DNA of 64,000 nt, taken from assembly GCA_964439625.1 (NCBI GenBank), contig CAYTPI010000008.1, positions 62,001 to 126,000 of the forward strand. The letters are read 5' to 3'. The stretch's first letter is position 1. Every line of letters starts with the position of its first letter. Under the pieces are notes generated by a model. The model had not been told where the DNA came from, did not search any database, and was given only the letters and a program-made list of their open reading frames with translations. Source of the stretch: CAYTPI01 sp964439625 (GTDB lineage: Bacteria; Chloroflexota; Anaerolineae; Aggregatilineales; UBA3940). Of this stretch, positions 1-8,727 are shown piece after piece. The position numbers and the translations under genes are program-made.

Positions 1-301
1 TTTCCTCTTGTAAATCGAAACGAGGCCAATGATGGCTTTCAGGATAGCCAATCAGCATTTCGTAGCCGTAGGTGTGTAGTTGCGGATGCGAGTCAAAGAG
101 GCGAGCAAGTAACGTACCACCTGAACGAACTGCCTGTGAAATTAGGATAAGCGGTTGCTCAATGAGGATGGGGTGTTCAGTGCGCTGGCGAGTGATGTTC
201 TGAAAGTACCTGCTGTGATCGCGTGGGTCGAAGTGCGTTAGCTGTGTACCTTTGGTGGCAACGTCAGTAAGATAGACAGAACAACTTTGCTGCGTACAAA
301 G
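1..301 (-). CDS. sulfotransferase-like protein, partial (runs off window start)
   Basis: Reading the minus strand, an open frame continues from a stop at 302-304 to the window edge. It carries a phrase typical of PAPS-dependent sulfotransferases: ILISQAVRSGGTLLARLFDS, followed by HPQLHTYGYEML. This is the 5'-phosphosulfate-binding loop (RSGGT) near the N-terminus. Family members use PAPS to sulfate small molecules or carbohydrates. Oddly, no ATG, GTG or TTG lies in frame between the upstream stop and the P-loop, so the start is either a rare codon (ATT/ATC) or the gene has lost its 5' end next to the tRNA. The bulk of the protein is outside the window. Family assignment rests on about 60 residues. 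Confidence 0.6.
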
Positions 302-316
302 TCACTGATAATATTA

Positions 317-389
317 TGCCCCATACGGGACTCGAACCCGTGTTTCCGCCTTGAGAGGGCAGCGTCCTGGGCCGCTAGACGAATGGGGC
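317..389 (-). tRNA. tRNA-Glu (anticodon CTC)
   Basis: A 73-nt cloverleaf on the minus strand. The acceptor stem GCCCCAT pairs with ATGGGGC and the discriminator is A. The anticodon stem CTGCC/GGCGG closes a seven-base loop CTCTCAA with anticodon CTC. The T arm carries GGTTCGAGTCC. CCA is not encoded. It sits between the sulfotransferase-like fragment and the MFS gene, all on the minus strand. Confidence 0.95.
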
Positions 390-443
390 TTACAGGATCA
401 GGACTATACCATTCCCCTATATGAACGTCAATATGAAGTTTGT

Positions 444-1631
444 TCACTTACCAAGCGCCGGTGCCGGTTGGGTTTGCTCTGGTGGCTCAACGCGTACAGC
501 ATTGGCGGTGAAGATCAAAGAAGCCAGAAACCCGGTCACTAACAGCAGGGCAATCCGCAAGGATGTGAGTTCAGCGATTAGACCGATCACAGGAGGACCG
601 ACCAAAAAACCTGAGTAACCGATTGCCGCCACACTCGAAATCCCTGCTCCAGATGGCAGCCCCGGCTTGCGCCCAGCAGCACTGAACGCTAAAGGAATGA
701 TCAACGACAGACCAAGCCCAACGACAGCGAAACCAAAGGCCGCTGCATAAATATTCGGGTAGGCCATTGCTAAGACAACCCCTGAGGTTGCCAATGTACC
801 ACCTGCGCGCACCAATGTTACTGGCGTAAAAACACGGGCCAAGTAATCACCAGCAAGCCGTCCGATGGTCATCATAGAAACGTAAACGGCATAGCCTCCA
901 GCTGCAATGCTCTCCGTCGTGCCGACGAAATCGGTTAGGTAGATAGCACCCCAGTCTGAGATCGCACCTTCACCGATAGCGCCAGCGAATGCCACCGACC
1001 CTAGCAGCCATAACGCCGGGTGTGGCAGTTGGAATAACTGCTGCTTTTTCTGCTCTGGCGCTGCTACTTCGTCCATGGCTTCGCGGGGCAGCAACCAATT
1101 GGACGCGCTTAAGAAGATAATGGCGAACCCTGCCCCAATGATTGTGAAGTGCCAGACAGGCACAATGTCAAAGCGCGCCATCTGGCTACCAATGACTGCG
1201 CCAATCATTGCGCCTACACTCCACATCGCATGGAAGGATGACATCAACGGTTTCTTAGCAAGTTTCTCAACGACAACAGCCTGTGCATTCATAGCGACAT
1301 CCATTGCGCTCACCGCTGCAAAATTGAGTAGCAGCGCCAAGGCCAGCCAACGTCCATTTGAGGCAAGAGCAACCAGAGGCAGCGTGAGACACATAATGAG
1401 GCCCCCAACTTGTGCTACACGTTTGCTGCTAAAACGTGCAATTAAGCCATTCGCAGCAATCAATGCCGTAACCACTCCGGCTGAGCCGCCCAACAGTGAC
1501 AACCCCAAGGCACTCTCTGATAAGCCAAGATCATCTTGGATGAACGGAATGCGAGACAGCCATGCAGCTATGACCATCCCATTGGTGATGAAGGCGACAA
1601 TAACGGCAAAGCGAGCAGGTCGATGAGTCAA
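444..1631 (-). CDS. MFS transporter (YbjJ-like)
   Basis: A 395-residue integral membrane protein with about 12 hydrophobic segments split into two halves by a polar stretch around residue 195-205 (EVAAPEQKKQQ). It begins AVIVAFITNGMVIAAWLSRI, the opening seen in the YbjJ/fucose-permease-like branch of the major facilitator superfamily. Substrate cannot be read from sequence. The start is TTG at 1631, preceded by GAGGA at a suitable distance. It ends about 55 bp before the tRNA-Glu gene, and the next gene upstream is divergent. Confidence 0.8.
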   Translation of the reverse strand: MTHRPARFAVIVAFITNGMVIAAWLSRIPFIQDDLGLSESALGLSLLGGSAGVVTALIAANGLIARFSSKRVAQVGGLIMCLTLPLVALASNGRWLALALLLNFAAVSAMDVAMNAQAVVVEKLAKKPLMSSFHAMWSVGAMIGAVIGSQMARFDIVPVWHFTIIGAGFAIIFLSASNWLLPREAMDEVAAPEQKKQQLFQLPHPALWLLGSVAFAGAIGEGAISDWGAIYLTDFVGTTESIAAGGYAVYVSMMTIGRLAGDYLARVFTPVTLVRAGGTLATSGVVLAMAYPNIYAAAFGFAVVGLGLSLIIPLAFSAAGRKPGLPSGAGISSVAAIGYSGFLVGPPVIGLIAELTSLRIALLLVTGFLASLIFTANAVRVEPPEQTQPAPALGK

Positions 1632-1733
1632 AGAGGTATCCTCACTGGGTAACAGCAGTGTTGTTCAACAGCGTTCACTACGATATTACTCTGAAGCGGT
1701 CAGATAGAGCATTTTTGTCTTAAAGGGGAGACA

Positions 1734-2270
1734 ATGAATCATACCGATCATGTCAATTTGATACGAGAGGGCATCTCAGAACCAGGCGGTGTGTGGGCTG
1801 ACTTGGGCTCAGGGGCGGGTGCTTTCACATTAGCACTCGCCGAAGTTTTAGGAACTTCTGCCGTGATTTACTCAGTGGATCAAGATGAGCGTCGTTTGAA
1901 AAATCAAGAGGAGACCATGAAGTCATGGTTCCCGGATAATCAAGTTCATTATCTGAGGGAAGACATCAGCAAACCACTTGATTTGCCACCCTTAGATGGC
2001 ATTGTGATGGCAAACTCACTGCACTTCTTCAAGCAGAAAGAGCCAGTGTTGGCATTGGTCTATGGTTATTTAAAGCCATTAGGTCGCTTGATCATGGTCG
2101 AATATGATGTCGATAAGGGCAACCGTTGGGTACCCTACCCCTTCGCGTATGATCAGTGGCGCAACATAGCGAAGCAGAACGGCTTTATTGAGACTCAGCA
2201 CTTGATGAGCAGGCGCAGCCGTTTCTTGGATGGAATTTATTCTGCGGTAAGCATCAAGCCAGAAAGTTAA
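1734..2270 (+). CDS. class I SAM-dependent methyltransferase
   Basis: 178 residues with the Rossmann methyltransferase signature near the N-terminus: motif I ADLGSGAGAFTLALAE at about residues 22-37 and the acidic ribose-binding strand IYSVDQDE about 20 residues later. The motif IV equivalent is LDGIVMANSLHFF. It resembles the small Methyltransf_25/31 group that acts on small molecules; the substrate is not evident. The ATG is preceded by AAAGGGGAGA, a strong Shine-Dalgarno sequence. Its 3' end overlaps by 4 bp the convergent RNA methyltransferase gene. Confidence 0.8.
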   Translation: MNHTDHVNLIREGISEPGGVWADLGSGAGAFTLALAEVLGTSAVIYSVDQDERRLKNQEETMKSWFPDNQVHYLREDISKPLDLPPLDGIVMANSLHFFKQKEPVLALVYGYLKPLGRLIMVEYDVDKGNRWVPYPFAYDQWRNIAKQNGFIETQHLMSRRSRFLDGIYSAVSIKPES

Positions 2271-3505
2271 AGTCTGAGCACAGCAATATTCTCAACGTGG
2301 TAAGTTTGTGGAAACATATCATAGGGTTGAACATCGACCAGTCGAAATCCTTTCTTCTGGAACCGTTTGATATCACGCGCAAGCGTTGCCACATCGCAGC
2401 TTACATAAACGATCAGCGGTGGTTCTAGTCGGGCTAGTTCATCGATTACACTGGCATCAAGCCCAGAGCGTGGTGGGTCAAGGACGACGGCATCAAATGG
2501 GCCGATTAAATCAGGTAAAACGCCTTCAACAGGCCCCTCTACCAGATCAACGTTATCCATTTCTGCCATGTTGATATCGGCATCTGTCACGGCTGGCGGA
2601 TAACTCTCGACACTGACGACATGTTCGGCCTGCTCTGCGATAAACGACGTGAATAGCCCAACGCCGGCATACAGGTCTAAAACGGTCTCATGCCCCTGTA
2701 AATCAAGTTGTTCAAGCAAGCCCTCTACCAGTAATTCCGTCACGCCTTGATTCGTTTGAAAGAATCCGCCTGCCGTCACACGAAAGTTTCTGTGCTTGAT
2801 GGTATACGTCACATGTGCTTTGCCAATCAAGTTGATTGGCTCATTGTCTGGCAGTAATAAATTAACTGATACGGGGAGGTCAAGTGCCAGTTCCGGAGCT
2901 TGCTCGGTTTGTGAATAGAGCACAATCATTAGATCATCTAACTCTGAGCCAACCTGAAAACGGACCTGCTCAATGTCAGGTGAAGTCAGGTTGACCTCAT
3001 GGTAGAGATCAGCTAGCGCTTCATCCATAATTAGACAAATATCGATTGGCTCAAGTGCGGTATTGTCATCGTTCCAAAAAGCGAAGCTGCCGTCATCCTT
3101 GAGGCTGAAGGTCAGGTGAGCGCGATAGTGCCAAGGCTTCGGGCTGGGAATAGTTAAGTGTACGGTTGGTTCCTCTACCTTACCAATGCGCTTGAGTTGA
3201 TCGACAACGACGGCACGCTTGAGGTCAAGTTGGCGGGCATAGTCAATATGCTGCCAGTGGCAGCCGCCACATAGTCCGGGGCCGTAGTGCGGGCAGGGTG
3301 CTTCTACTCGATCTGGGCTGATGACTGCCCACGTGGTGGCAGCCGCCCGCGCATAGCCTTTGTTCTCCTCGGTGAAGACAGCGTTGATAGCTTCACCGGG
3401 GATGGTGTAGGGCACAAACACCACCTTGCCATCATAGCGGCCCATCATATCACCGCCATTGGCGACTTTTGTTAGCTCTAGCGAGAACTCGTCTTGACTG
3501 GTCAC
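2267..3505 (-). CDS. RlmD/TrmA-family 23S rRNA (uracil-C5) methyltransferase
   Basis: 412 residues with an N-terminal TRAM RNA-binding domain (about 1-60). A cysteine cluster CPHYGPGLCGGC at about 70-81, with a further cysteine near 157, forms the likely [4Fe-4S] site of RumA-type enzymes; the first spacing is two residues longer than usual. The SAM-binding motif is LDLYAGVGLFTSFIAE. The C-terminal part has DPPRSGLD and the catalytic-cysteine motif YVSCDVATLARDI. The enzyme would methylate C5 of a uridine in 23S rRNA. It starts with GTG at 3505 and converges on the preceding methyltransferase with a 4-bp overlap. Confidence 0.88.
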   Translation of the reverse strand: MTSQDEFSLELTKVANGGDMMGRYDGKVVFVPYTIPGEAINAVFTEENKGYARAAATTWAVISPDRVEAPCPHYGPGLCGGCHWQHIDYARQLDLKRAVVVDQLKRIGKVEEPTVHLTIPSPKPWHYRAHLTFSLKDDGSFAFWNDDNTALEPIDICLIMDEALADLYHEVNLTSPDIEQVRFQVGSELDDLMIVLYSQTEQAPELALDLPVSVNLLLPDNEPINLIGKAHVTYTIKHRNFRVTAGGFFQTNQGVTELLVEGLLEQLDLQGHETVLDLYAGVGLFTSFIAEQAEHVVSVESYPPAVTDADINMAEMDNVDLVEGPVEGVLPDLIGPFDAVVLDPPRSGLDASVIDELARLEPPLIVYVSCDVATLARDIKRFQKKGFRLVDVQPYDMFPQTYHVENIAVLRL

Positions 3506-3807
3506 GTTGAATTACCCTATCCGTCTTTAGAAATGTTTGAATCATAGTGGATCATATCTCAGGTATGCATCTTTTAGTGCAGGCTTAAGAGTCGCGATGC
3601 CGCAAATCACAGGATGATATGCGAAAAAAGTGCTATTTTTGCCCAATGTCACCTCAATGACAGGGAAATGTCAGGTTTCTGCAACCCATTTTGCTATACT
3701 ACGTATATGGTAATTGACAATGGTATGTGGGTGTTGATCGATTTTTGCGTTTTTACCGTTACTCATACCAACCACAACACCCCTACACACTATAAAGTGA
3801 GTTAACT
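3506..3807. other. 302-bp intergenic region, no gene seen
   Basis: No convincing gene on either strand; the short open frame starting at 3614 has no family likeness. It contains an extended -10 candidate (listed separately) and a perfect TTGACA at 3714-3719 without a good -10 at 17 bp. It should hold the divergent promoters of the RNA methyltransferase (minus) and the ECF sigma gene (plus). Confidence 0.6.
3692..3700 (+). promoter_or_regulatory. candidate extended -10 promoter for the ECF sigma operon
   Basis: TGCTATACT is an extended -10 element (TGn plus TATACT). No good -35 box lies 16-18 bp upstream, which extended -10 promoters tolerate. Transcription would start near 3707, leaving a leader of about 100 nt before the GTG at 3808. 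Confidence 0.35.
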
Positions 3808-4395
3808 GTGTTAACTGATCAGGAACTTGTTGTTCAAACCCTTAATGGGGAGCGTGAGGCATTTACTGAGTTGGTAAGTCGCTATCAGCGCTCTGTATAC
3901 AACTTGACGTACCGCATGCTTGGCGAGGCACGCGAGGCTGAAGACGCAGCCCAAGAAGCATTTATGCGTGCTTACCAACATCTGAAGCGCTACGATACCA
4001 AGCGTTCCTTCAAGACGTGGGTGCTGTCGATTGCGTCGAACTATTGCATCGACCGCCTCCGTAAGCGTCGCCTTATATGGCTCTCAATTGACGAACCGCT
4101 TCCACCACACCCGGCCTTAAGTAGTTCACAGCCCAGCCCGGAACAATCAGCGGTGAACAGTGAACGCCAATCTACTGTACGATCTATGCTTGGCGAACTA
4201 CAACCAGACTATCGCGCCGCTGTCATCCTGAAATATTGGTATGACATGTCGTATGCGGAAATTGCAGAGACGCTCGACACAACTGAAAGCGCAATCAAGT
4301 CTCGTTTGTTCCGGGCACGTCAGATGTTGGCAAAGAAGATCGAAGCTCGCGGTGCTGCTCCATTGTTGGGCTTAATGGAAGCCGCGAACAGTTAG
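3808..4395 (+). CDS. ECF-type RNA polymerase sigma factor
   Basis: 195 residues with the two-domain ECF layout. Region 2 (about 10-90) contains the core-binding stretch AEDAAQEAFMRAYQHLKRYD and the -10 recognition helix FKTWVLSIASNYCIDRLRKR. Region 4 (about 130-180) has the DYRAAVILKYWYDMSYAEIA helix-turn-helix. A proline/serine-rich linker of about 30 residues separates them. It belongs to the SigW/RpoE-like group. The start is GTG with weak ribosome-binding complement. The next gene, 25 bp downstream, encodes a membrane protein in the usual anti-sigma position. Confidence 0.9.
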   Translation: MLTDQELVVQTLNGEREAFTELVSRYQRSVYNLTYRMLGEAREAEDAAQEAFMRAYQHLKRYDTKRSFKTWVLSIASNYCIDRLRKRRLIWLSIDEPLPPHPALSSSQPSPEQSAVNSERQSTVRSMLGELQPDYRAAVILKYWYDMSYAEIAETLDTTESAIKSRLFRARQMLAKKIEARGAAPLLGLMEAANS

Positions 4396-4420
4396 TAACT
4401 AGATCGCTTGACCATAATTT

Positions 4421-4969
4421 ATGAACCCTGAACTTGAACATCAAATGAATGAGATGCTAGATGGTCTGCTCTCGACAGAAGAGGAGCAAGCCTTCAAGCG
4501 TCAGCTGCTGTCGAGCAATCAGCAACTAGACATGTGGCAAAACATGCAGTTGGTTGATGCCACCTTGCGTTCTGCCAATGCGTTTTCACCTTCGCTAGAT
4601 TTCACCGACAGTGTGATGGCTCAGGTGGATTGCTATGAGCGTGAGCTAACATGGCGACCGTGGTTGTTGACTTTACTAGTGTTGACCTCCAGCCTTAGCG
4701 TGATGAGCATAGCAACCCCCTTGCTCTTTTTTGCACTTGGTCTACACAATTACCTACTGAAGTTGCCGATCCTCGGTGATGGCCTACGCTTCATCACCGT
4801 GATCATCAGCTATCTGGTAGAGGCTTTGATTAGCTGGATTATGTTTGCCACCAGTGACCCTGTTGCGCTCGGCTTGATCGTCACTGCCCTTGTGGTCATC
4901 TCGACGTATATTGGCCTGCGCGAGACTCAACGGATTACCGTTCGCAGCCAAAGAGCCGAATTTAGATAG
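4421..4969 (+). CDS. putative membrane-anchored anti-sigma factor
   Basis: 182 residues. The N-terminal 70 residues (EHQMNEMLDGLLSTEEEQAF) look like the cytosolic sigma-binding arm of zinc-finger-type anti-sigma factors, but the HxxxCxxC zinc motif is absent. Three hydrophobic segments follow (about 80-105, 120-140, 145-165) and a basic tail. Position 25 bp behind an ECF sigma gene is the main argument for function. The signal sensed is unknown. Followed by a strong terminator. Confidence 0.6.
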   Translation: MNPELEHQMNEMLDGLLSTEEEQAFKRQLLSSNQQLDMWQNMQLVDATLRSANAFSPSLDFTDSVMAQVDCYERELTWRPWLLTLLVLTSSLSVMSIATPLLFFALGLHNYLLKLPILGDGLRFITVIISYLVEALISWIMFATSDPVALGLIVTALVVISTYIGLRETQRITVRSQRAEFR

Positions 4970-4996
4970 CTTGCCGCCTACTCCATTGAGGACACA

Positions 4997-5033
4997 AGCA
5001 GTTGCCGTCATTCAAGAAGCAACTGCTGTTTTT
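4997..5033 (+). terminator. Rho-independent terminator of the sigma/anti-sigma operon
   Basis: A perfect 9-bp stem (AGCAGTTGC with GCAACTGCT, 13-nt loop) is followed by GTTTTT. It lies 28 bp after the stop codon of the anti-sigma gene. Confidence 0.85.
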
Positions 5034-5159
5034 GATCCCAATGTACAATATGGCTTAATGCTTGATTAAATTATATTGACTCGGCAAACTAGCATCAGAC
5101 TCTGACATTGTGCGTTGTAACAAGTATCAATGAACTAGCTTGCTTCAGATGGAGATAAT

Positions 5160-5747
5160 ATGTACACAACTTATGCGGAAGTTTTCCGCCCAACCCAAAA
5201 GAATCCAGCCCTCTTTTATGATGTGTTGCTTGTCTTACTTGGCACGCTTTTGCTGACGCTGTCAGCGCGAGTGGCTATTTACGTTACTCCATCTGTCCCG
5301 TTGACGGGCCAGACGTTTGCCGTGCTGTTGATCGCTGCTTTGTATGGGAGCTTACGTGGCAGCATCACCATCGTGACCTATCTAACACAAGGCGCAATGG
5401 GACTACCCGTATTTGCTGGGGGTCAGGCTGGGTTCGCCTACATGTTAGGTCCAACAGGTGGTTACCTACTTGGGTTTGTATTTGCCGCTTTCCTCGTCGG
5501 TTGGCTGGCGGAACATGGCTGGGATCGGAAAGTTTACTTGACTTTGGCTGCTATGCTGATGGGGAACATCATTATCTACGCGTTTGGCATCACATGGTTT
5601 AGCCTTGTGCTTGACTTTGAGCGTGCACTGACGTTGGCAGTGTTGCCCTTCATTCCCGGAGATATCATCAAAATTTTGGTTGCGGCACTGCTTTTGCCGA
5701 GTGGTTGGGCGCTTATGCAGCGGTTTAGCTTACCAGGTCTTCAGTAA
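5160..5747 (+). CDS. bioY: BioY biotin transporter S component
   Basis: 195 residues and about six membrane segments. Family landmarks are QTFAVLLIAALYGSLRG and the BioY hallmark GAMGLPVFAGGQAGFAYMLG followed by PTGGYLLGFVFAA. BioY captures biotin and works alone or with the shared ECF ATPases and T component, none of which is in this window. The ATG is preceded by GGAGATAAT. I see no BirA-type operator upstream. Confidence 0.92.
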   Translation: MYTTYAEVFRPTQKNPALFYDVLLVLLGTLLLTLSARVAIYVTPSVPLTGQTFAVLLIAALYGSLRGSITIVTYLTQGAMGLPVFAGGQAGFAYMLGPTGGYLLGFVFAAFLVGWLAEHGWDRKVYLTLAAMLMGNIIIYAFGITWFSLVLDFERALTLAVLPFIPGDIIKILVAALLLPSGWALMQRFSLPGLQ

Positions 5748-5778
5748 TTAAATTTCGGCGTGTAGTGGAGATAGATGA

Positions 5779-6666
5779 ATGGATGGGAATTTTGACACAG
5801 CAGATGAGACGATTATTCCAGCTAGCGGGAAGCAGCGACAACATACTGATCTTGCCGGATACAGTCGTTCGGCCCTAAATGCCCAATTGCAACTCGCAAA
5901 TTACGCTACGCAACTGACACCAGATATGTTTGGCTTGGTTGCCGGACACGCAGGAGAGTTGGTTAGGCTTCAGCGTTATACGCCGATCATTTTGGGGCGG
6001 CAGGGCAGCAAAAGCTCGCAGGAAGCCGTTTTTGATCTGACGCCCTATGGTGCTGATACACGCGGTGTATCGCGAGTGCATGCTCGCGTTTACAGCGACG
6101 GTAATCAATTGTTGGTTGAGGATATGAACAGCCGCAATGGTACTTTTATTAACAGTAAGAAACTGCCGCCTTTCGAGGCTCATCCGATTGCACACGGTGA
6201 CCGGCTCCGGCTGGGCAATATGGTGACGGTGGTGATCACCTTAAATGAAGAGAGCATCGGCAAAAGTATCTTGCAGCTTTCGGCAACCATCGCAACAGAA
6301 GACAGCTTACAGTTTTTAACAGAACAATTGACGCCTTATCTACTGGCAATGATCGAGGTACAGCGGGTGTTTACAGGGGAATCCAAGTTCAACCCAGACT
6401 TCACCATAGAAAACCCGATCCGTTATGGTCACATGTCTATCATGCCAACTAAAGCAATCATTGAAGCAGAGAATATCAGCGATGCGGTGCGCTTCATTCA
6501 TGAACTCCAATACGCGCAACAGCGCACACCTTACCGCCCCTTACCGGATCTAATTCAAGGCATAAAAAGCGCCAGAGACATCATTGAGAGTAACCCAGAC
6601 GCTCTTGATAGGCTGACTGCACTGGCGCAGCAGATGATCGCAACGAAAATCTCCGTCAGTATTTAA
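5779..6666 (+). CDS. FHA-domain protein
   Basis: 295 residues. The forkhead-associated phosphothreonine-binding domain spans about residues 60-150, with the conserved pattern IILGRQG, GVSRVHARV, VEDMNSRNGTFINSKKL and HGDRLRLGNMV. The C-terminal half is helical and unrecognised, and there is no membrane segment. FHA proteins read Ser/Thr-kinase phosphorylation, but no kinase or phosphatase is nearby. Of two close ATGs, the one at 5779 is in frame and is served by GGAG at 5767-5770. The 3' end overlaps by 4 bp the convergent ABC permease gene. Confidence 0.85.
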   Translation: MDGNFDTADETIIPASGKQRQHTDLAGYSRSALNAQLQLANYATQLTPDMFGLVAGHAGELVRLQRYTPIILGRQGSKSSQEAVFDLTPYGADTRGVSRVHARVYSDGNQLLVEDMNSRNGTFINSKKLPPFEAHPIAHGDRLRLGNMVTVVITLNEESIGKSILQLSATIATEDSLQFLTEQLTPYLLAMIEVQRVFTGESKFNPDFTIENPIRYGHMSIMPTKAIIEAENISDAVRFIHELQYAQQRTPYRPLPDLIQGIKSARDIIESNPDALDRLTALAQQMIATKISVSI

Positions 6667-7661
6667 TCTTTTTTGAAGCTTGTGCCCAATGCAGCTGGTG
6701 GCTGTACCCGTAATGAGCGCACTAGCGAGCGGGCCAACTTACGTTCGGTTTCTGGTAGGCCAGCTAGTGTCCGCTTGAGCCAATCTGTATTGCCAATGTT
6801 AACGAACAATAACGTCAAAATCATCAATGGGAATGGCGCTACTTGTAGCACCTGCGACGGAATCGCTGGGATTACAGGTTGGATCACCAAACTCAGCCAT
6901 TGCAAGAAGGCAAAAAGATAAGCGCCTAGCGCTGCTCGCAGCGGGCTCCAACCACCGAAAATGGTGATCGCCAATGCTATCCAGCCGATACCATCCAACC
7001 CTGAGATAGTTCCCTGCCAACCTGCTTTAACACTCAATGAGTAAGCTGGGCCAGCCAACCCGCAAATCGCACCGCCAATCACCGTATACAAGTAGCGCTG
7101 AAGATTGACGTTGACCCCCCGGACGTAGGCAGCCTCTGGCCTTTCCCCAATACCGCGCAGCATCAAGCCTAGGCGGGTGCGAAACACAAAAAACCAAATT
7201 AAGGCGACCATGACAAAGCTAAGGTAAACCATCAGGTTTTGGCGAAACAGGACCGTGCCAATGATGGGTATATCAACTAACCCGGGGATAGGTAGCGGTG
7301 GTACACGCAGGCCGCGCTCACCAACCACTGCCGAGCCGAGAAAATATGCGAGATCACGAGTCAGCAGAGCGAGGACAAAGCCAACAGCTACCTGTGACTG
7401 CTCCAGTGTAATGCTCATAAAGGCTACGATCAGAGCTACTATGGCACTGACGAACGCGCCCATCAAGAAGCCTAAAATAATGCTGTTGGTGTTCAGCGCG
7501 ACGGCGAACCCTGCCATTGCCGACAGCAGCACGACGCCATTCAATGATAAGTTAATCACCCCGGCGCGTTCTGTGATTGTCTCGCCAAGGACAAGGAAGA
7601 CAATCGGTGCGGCTGAGGCTAAGATTCCGGCTAACCCGGCGAGTAATGCTTGCTGTGTCAT
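6663..7661 (-). CDS. nucleoside ABC transporter permease (second subunit, NupQ/YufQ type)
   Basis: 332 residues, about 9-10 hydrophobic segments, in the BPD_transp_2 (RbsC/LivH-like) superfamily. The phrases APIVFLVLGETITERAGVINLSLNG and RGIGERPEAAYVRGVNV are typical of the second permease of BMP-dependent nucleoside importers. It overlaps the upstream permease by 4 bp (ATGA), implying coupled translation, and is the last gene of the four-gene importer operon. Confidence 0.88.
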   Translation of the reverse strand: MTQQALLAGLAGILASAAPIVFLVLGETITERAGVINLSLNGVVLLSAMAGFAVALNTNSIILGFLMGAFVSAIVALIVAFMSITLEQSQVAVGFVLALLTRDLAYFLGSAVVGERGLRVPPLPIPGLVDIPIIGTVLFRQNLMVYLSFVMVALIWFFVFRTRLGLMLRGIGERPEAAYVRGVNVNLQRYLYTVIGGAICGLAGPAYSLSVKAGWQGTISGLDGIGWIALAITIFGGWSPLRAALGAYLFAFLQWLSLVIQPVIPAIPSQVLQVAPFPLMILTLLFVNIGNTDWLKRTLAGLPETERKLARSLVRSLRVQPPAALGTSFKKD

Positions 7662-8719
7662 GCGGTCGCTCCTCGTCGTTTTTCGCGTTCAATTAATTTT
7701 TTGCGGACACCCTCCATTGCTAACACAAATAGCACCAACGCCCCCTGAAGCACTCCTGCCAACGATGAGTCTAAGCGCAATACAATCGGCAGTTGAATAC
7801 TGCCAACGATCAGCGCGGCATAGAAAAGAGACACGGGTAAAGCCAGCGCCGCTTGATAGTTGATTAACATGGCAACCAGTAAACCAAGGAAACCGTAGCC
7901 GCTGGAAATCGACGGAATGAGACGGTGGAAGACTGCGGTTACCTGAATAGCGCCCGCTGCCCCTGCCAGCAGACCACATAATACAAAAGCAAGCAGCGTA
8001 TATGAGTTGGTGGGGATGCCTAAGATGTAAGAGGCATTTGCATTGTGGCCTGTCGCTTTGAGCTTAAGGCCTACATATGTTCCCCGCAGCAAAATATAAA
8101 CCAGTACCGTCGCAACCAATGCAATAACGACTGCCCAGGGGCTTAAGCGTAGCCCCTCTACCGTTGGCATCCAGAGGCGCTCTGGAAAAGGCCCTGTACC
8201 ACTCATTGAGGCAACGCCAGGGCGGCTCCAAGGCCCAAAAATCAGATAGATGTTCAGAGAGGCAGCGACAAAGTTGAGGCCCAACCCTCCGAAGATTTCA
8301 TTCACACCGCCGTAAGTTTTTAATATCCCAGCCAATGCGGCCCATAACGCGCCACCAACTGCACCTGCAACAATGCTTAAAGCGATTGTCAGTCCAGGAG
8401 TCAGCGGGCCTTCCTGCATAGCGCGCATAGCACCCGTCGTGAAGACAGCGCCCATCGTTATTTGGCCTTCAATGCCGATGTTCCACAGGCCTGCCGTAAA
8501 CGTGATCAAGACGCCAACGGTTGCCAGCAGCAGCGGCAGTGACGCCGAAACTGTCTCTGCAGTGTTTTGAGGCGTTCCCACGGCTCCACGAATGATCTGG
8601 CGGAAGGCTTCGAATGGCGGTGCCCCAGTCAGTACGAGCAGAACCACGGTAAAGAGAAGGGCTAAAAAGATGCCCGCGAGCCGAAGCAGTGAAGCTCCCC
8701 ATCGGTTTGTTAGCAGCAT
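7658..8719 (-). CDS. nucleoside ABC transporter permease (first subunit, NupP/YufP type)
   Basis: 353 residues in the same superfamily as its neighbour. Landmarks are TAGLWNIGIEGQITMGA and LKATGHNANASYILGI, both characteristic of the first permease of this importer class. The ATG at 8719 is preceded by TAGGAGGGATT, close to ideal. Nine base pairs separate it from the ATPase gene upstream. The two permeases would form the heterodimeric channel for nucleoside uptake. Confidence 0.88.
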   Translation of the reverse strand: MLLTNRWGASLLRLAGIFLALLFTVVLLVLTGAPPFEAFRQIIRGAVGTPQNTAETVSASLPLLLATVGVLITFTAGLWNIGIEGQITMGAVFTTGAMRAMQEGPLTPGLTIALSIVAGAVGGALWAALAGILKTYGGVNEIFGGLGLNFVAASLNIYLIFGPWSRPGVASMSGTGPFPERLWMPTVEGLRLSPWAVVIALVATVLVYILLRGTYVGLKLKATGHNANASYILGIPTNSYTLLAFVLCGLLAGAAGAIQVTAVFHRLIPSISSGYGFLGLLVAMLINYQAALALPVSLFYAALIVGSIQLPIVLRLDSSLAGVLQGALVLFVLAMEGVRKKLIEREKRRGATA

Positions 8720-8727
8720 AATCCCTC

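Noticed and set aside
3614..3805. 63-residue frame before the ECF sigma gene
   Set aside because: No ribosome-binding site, no family likeness, and it spans the candidate promoter.
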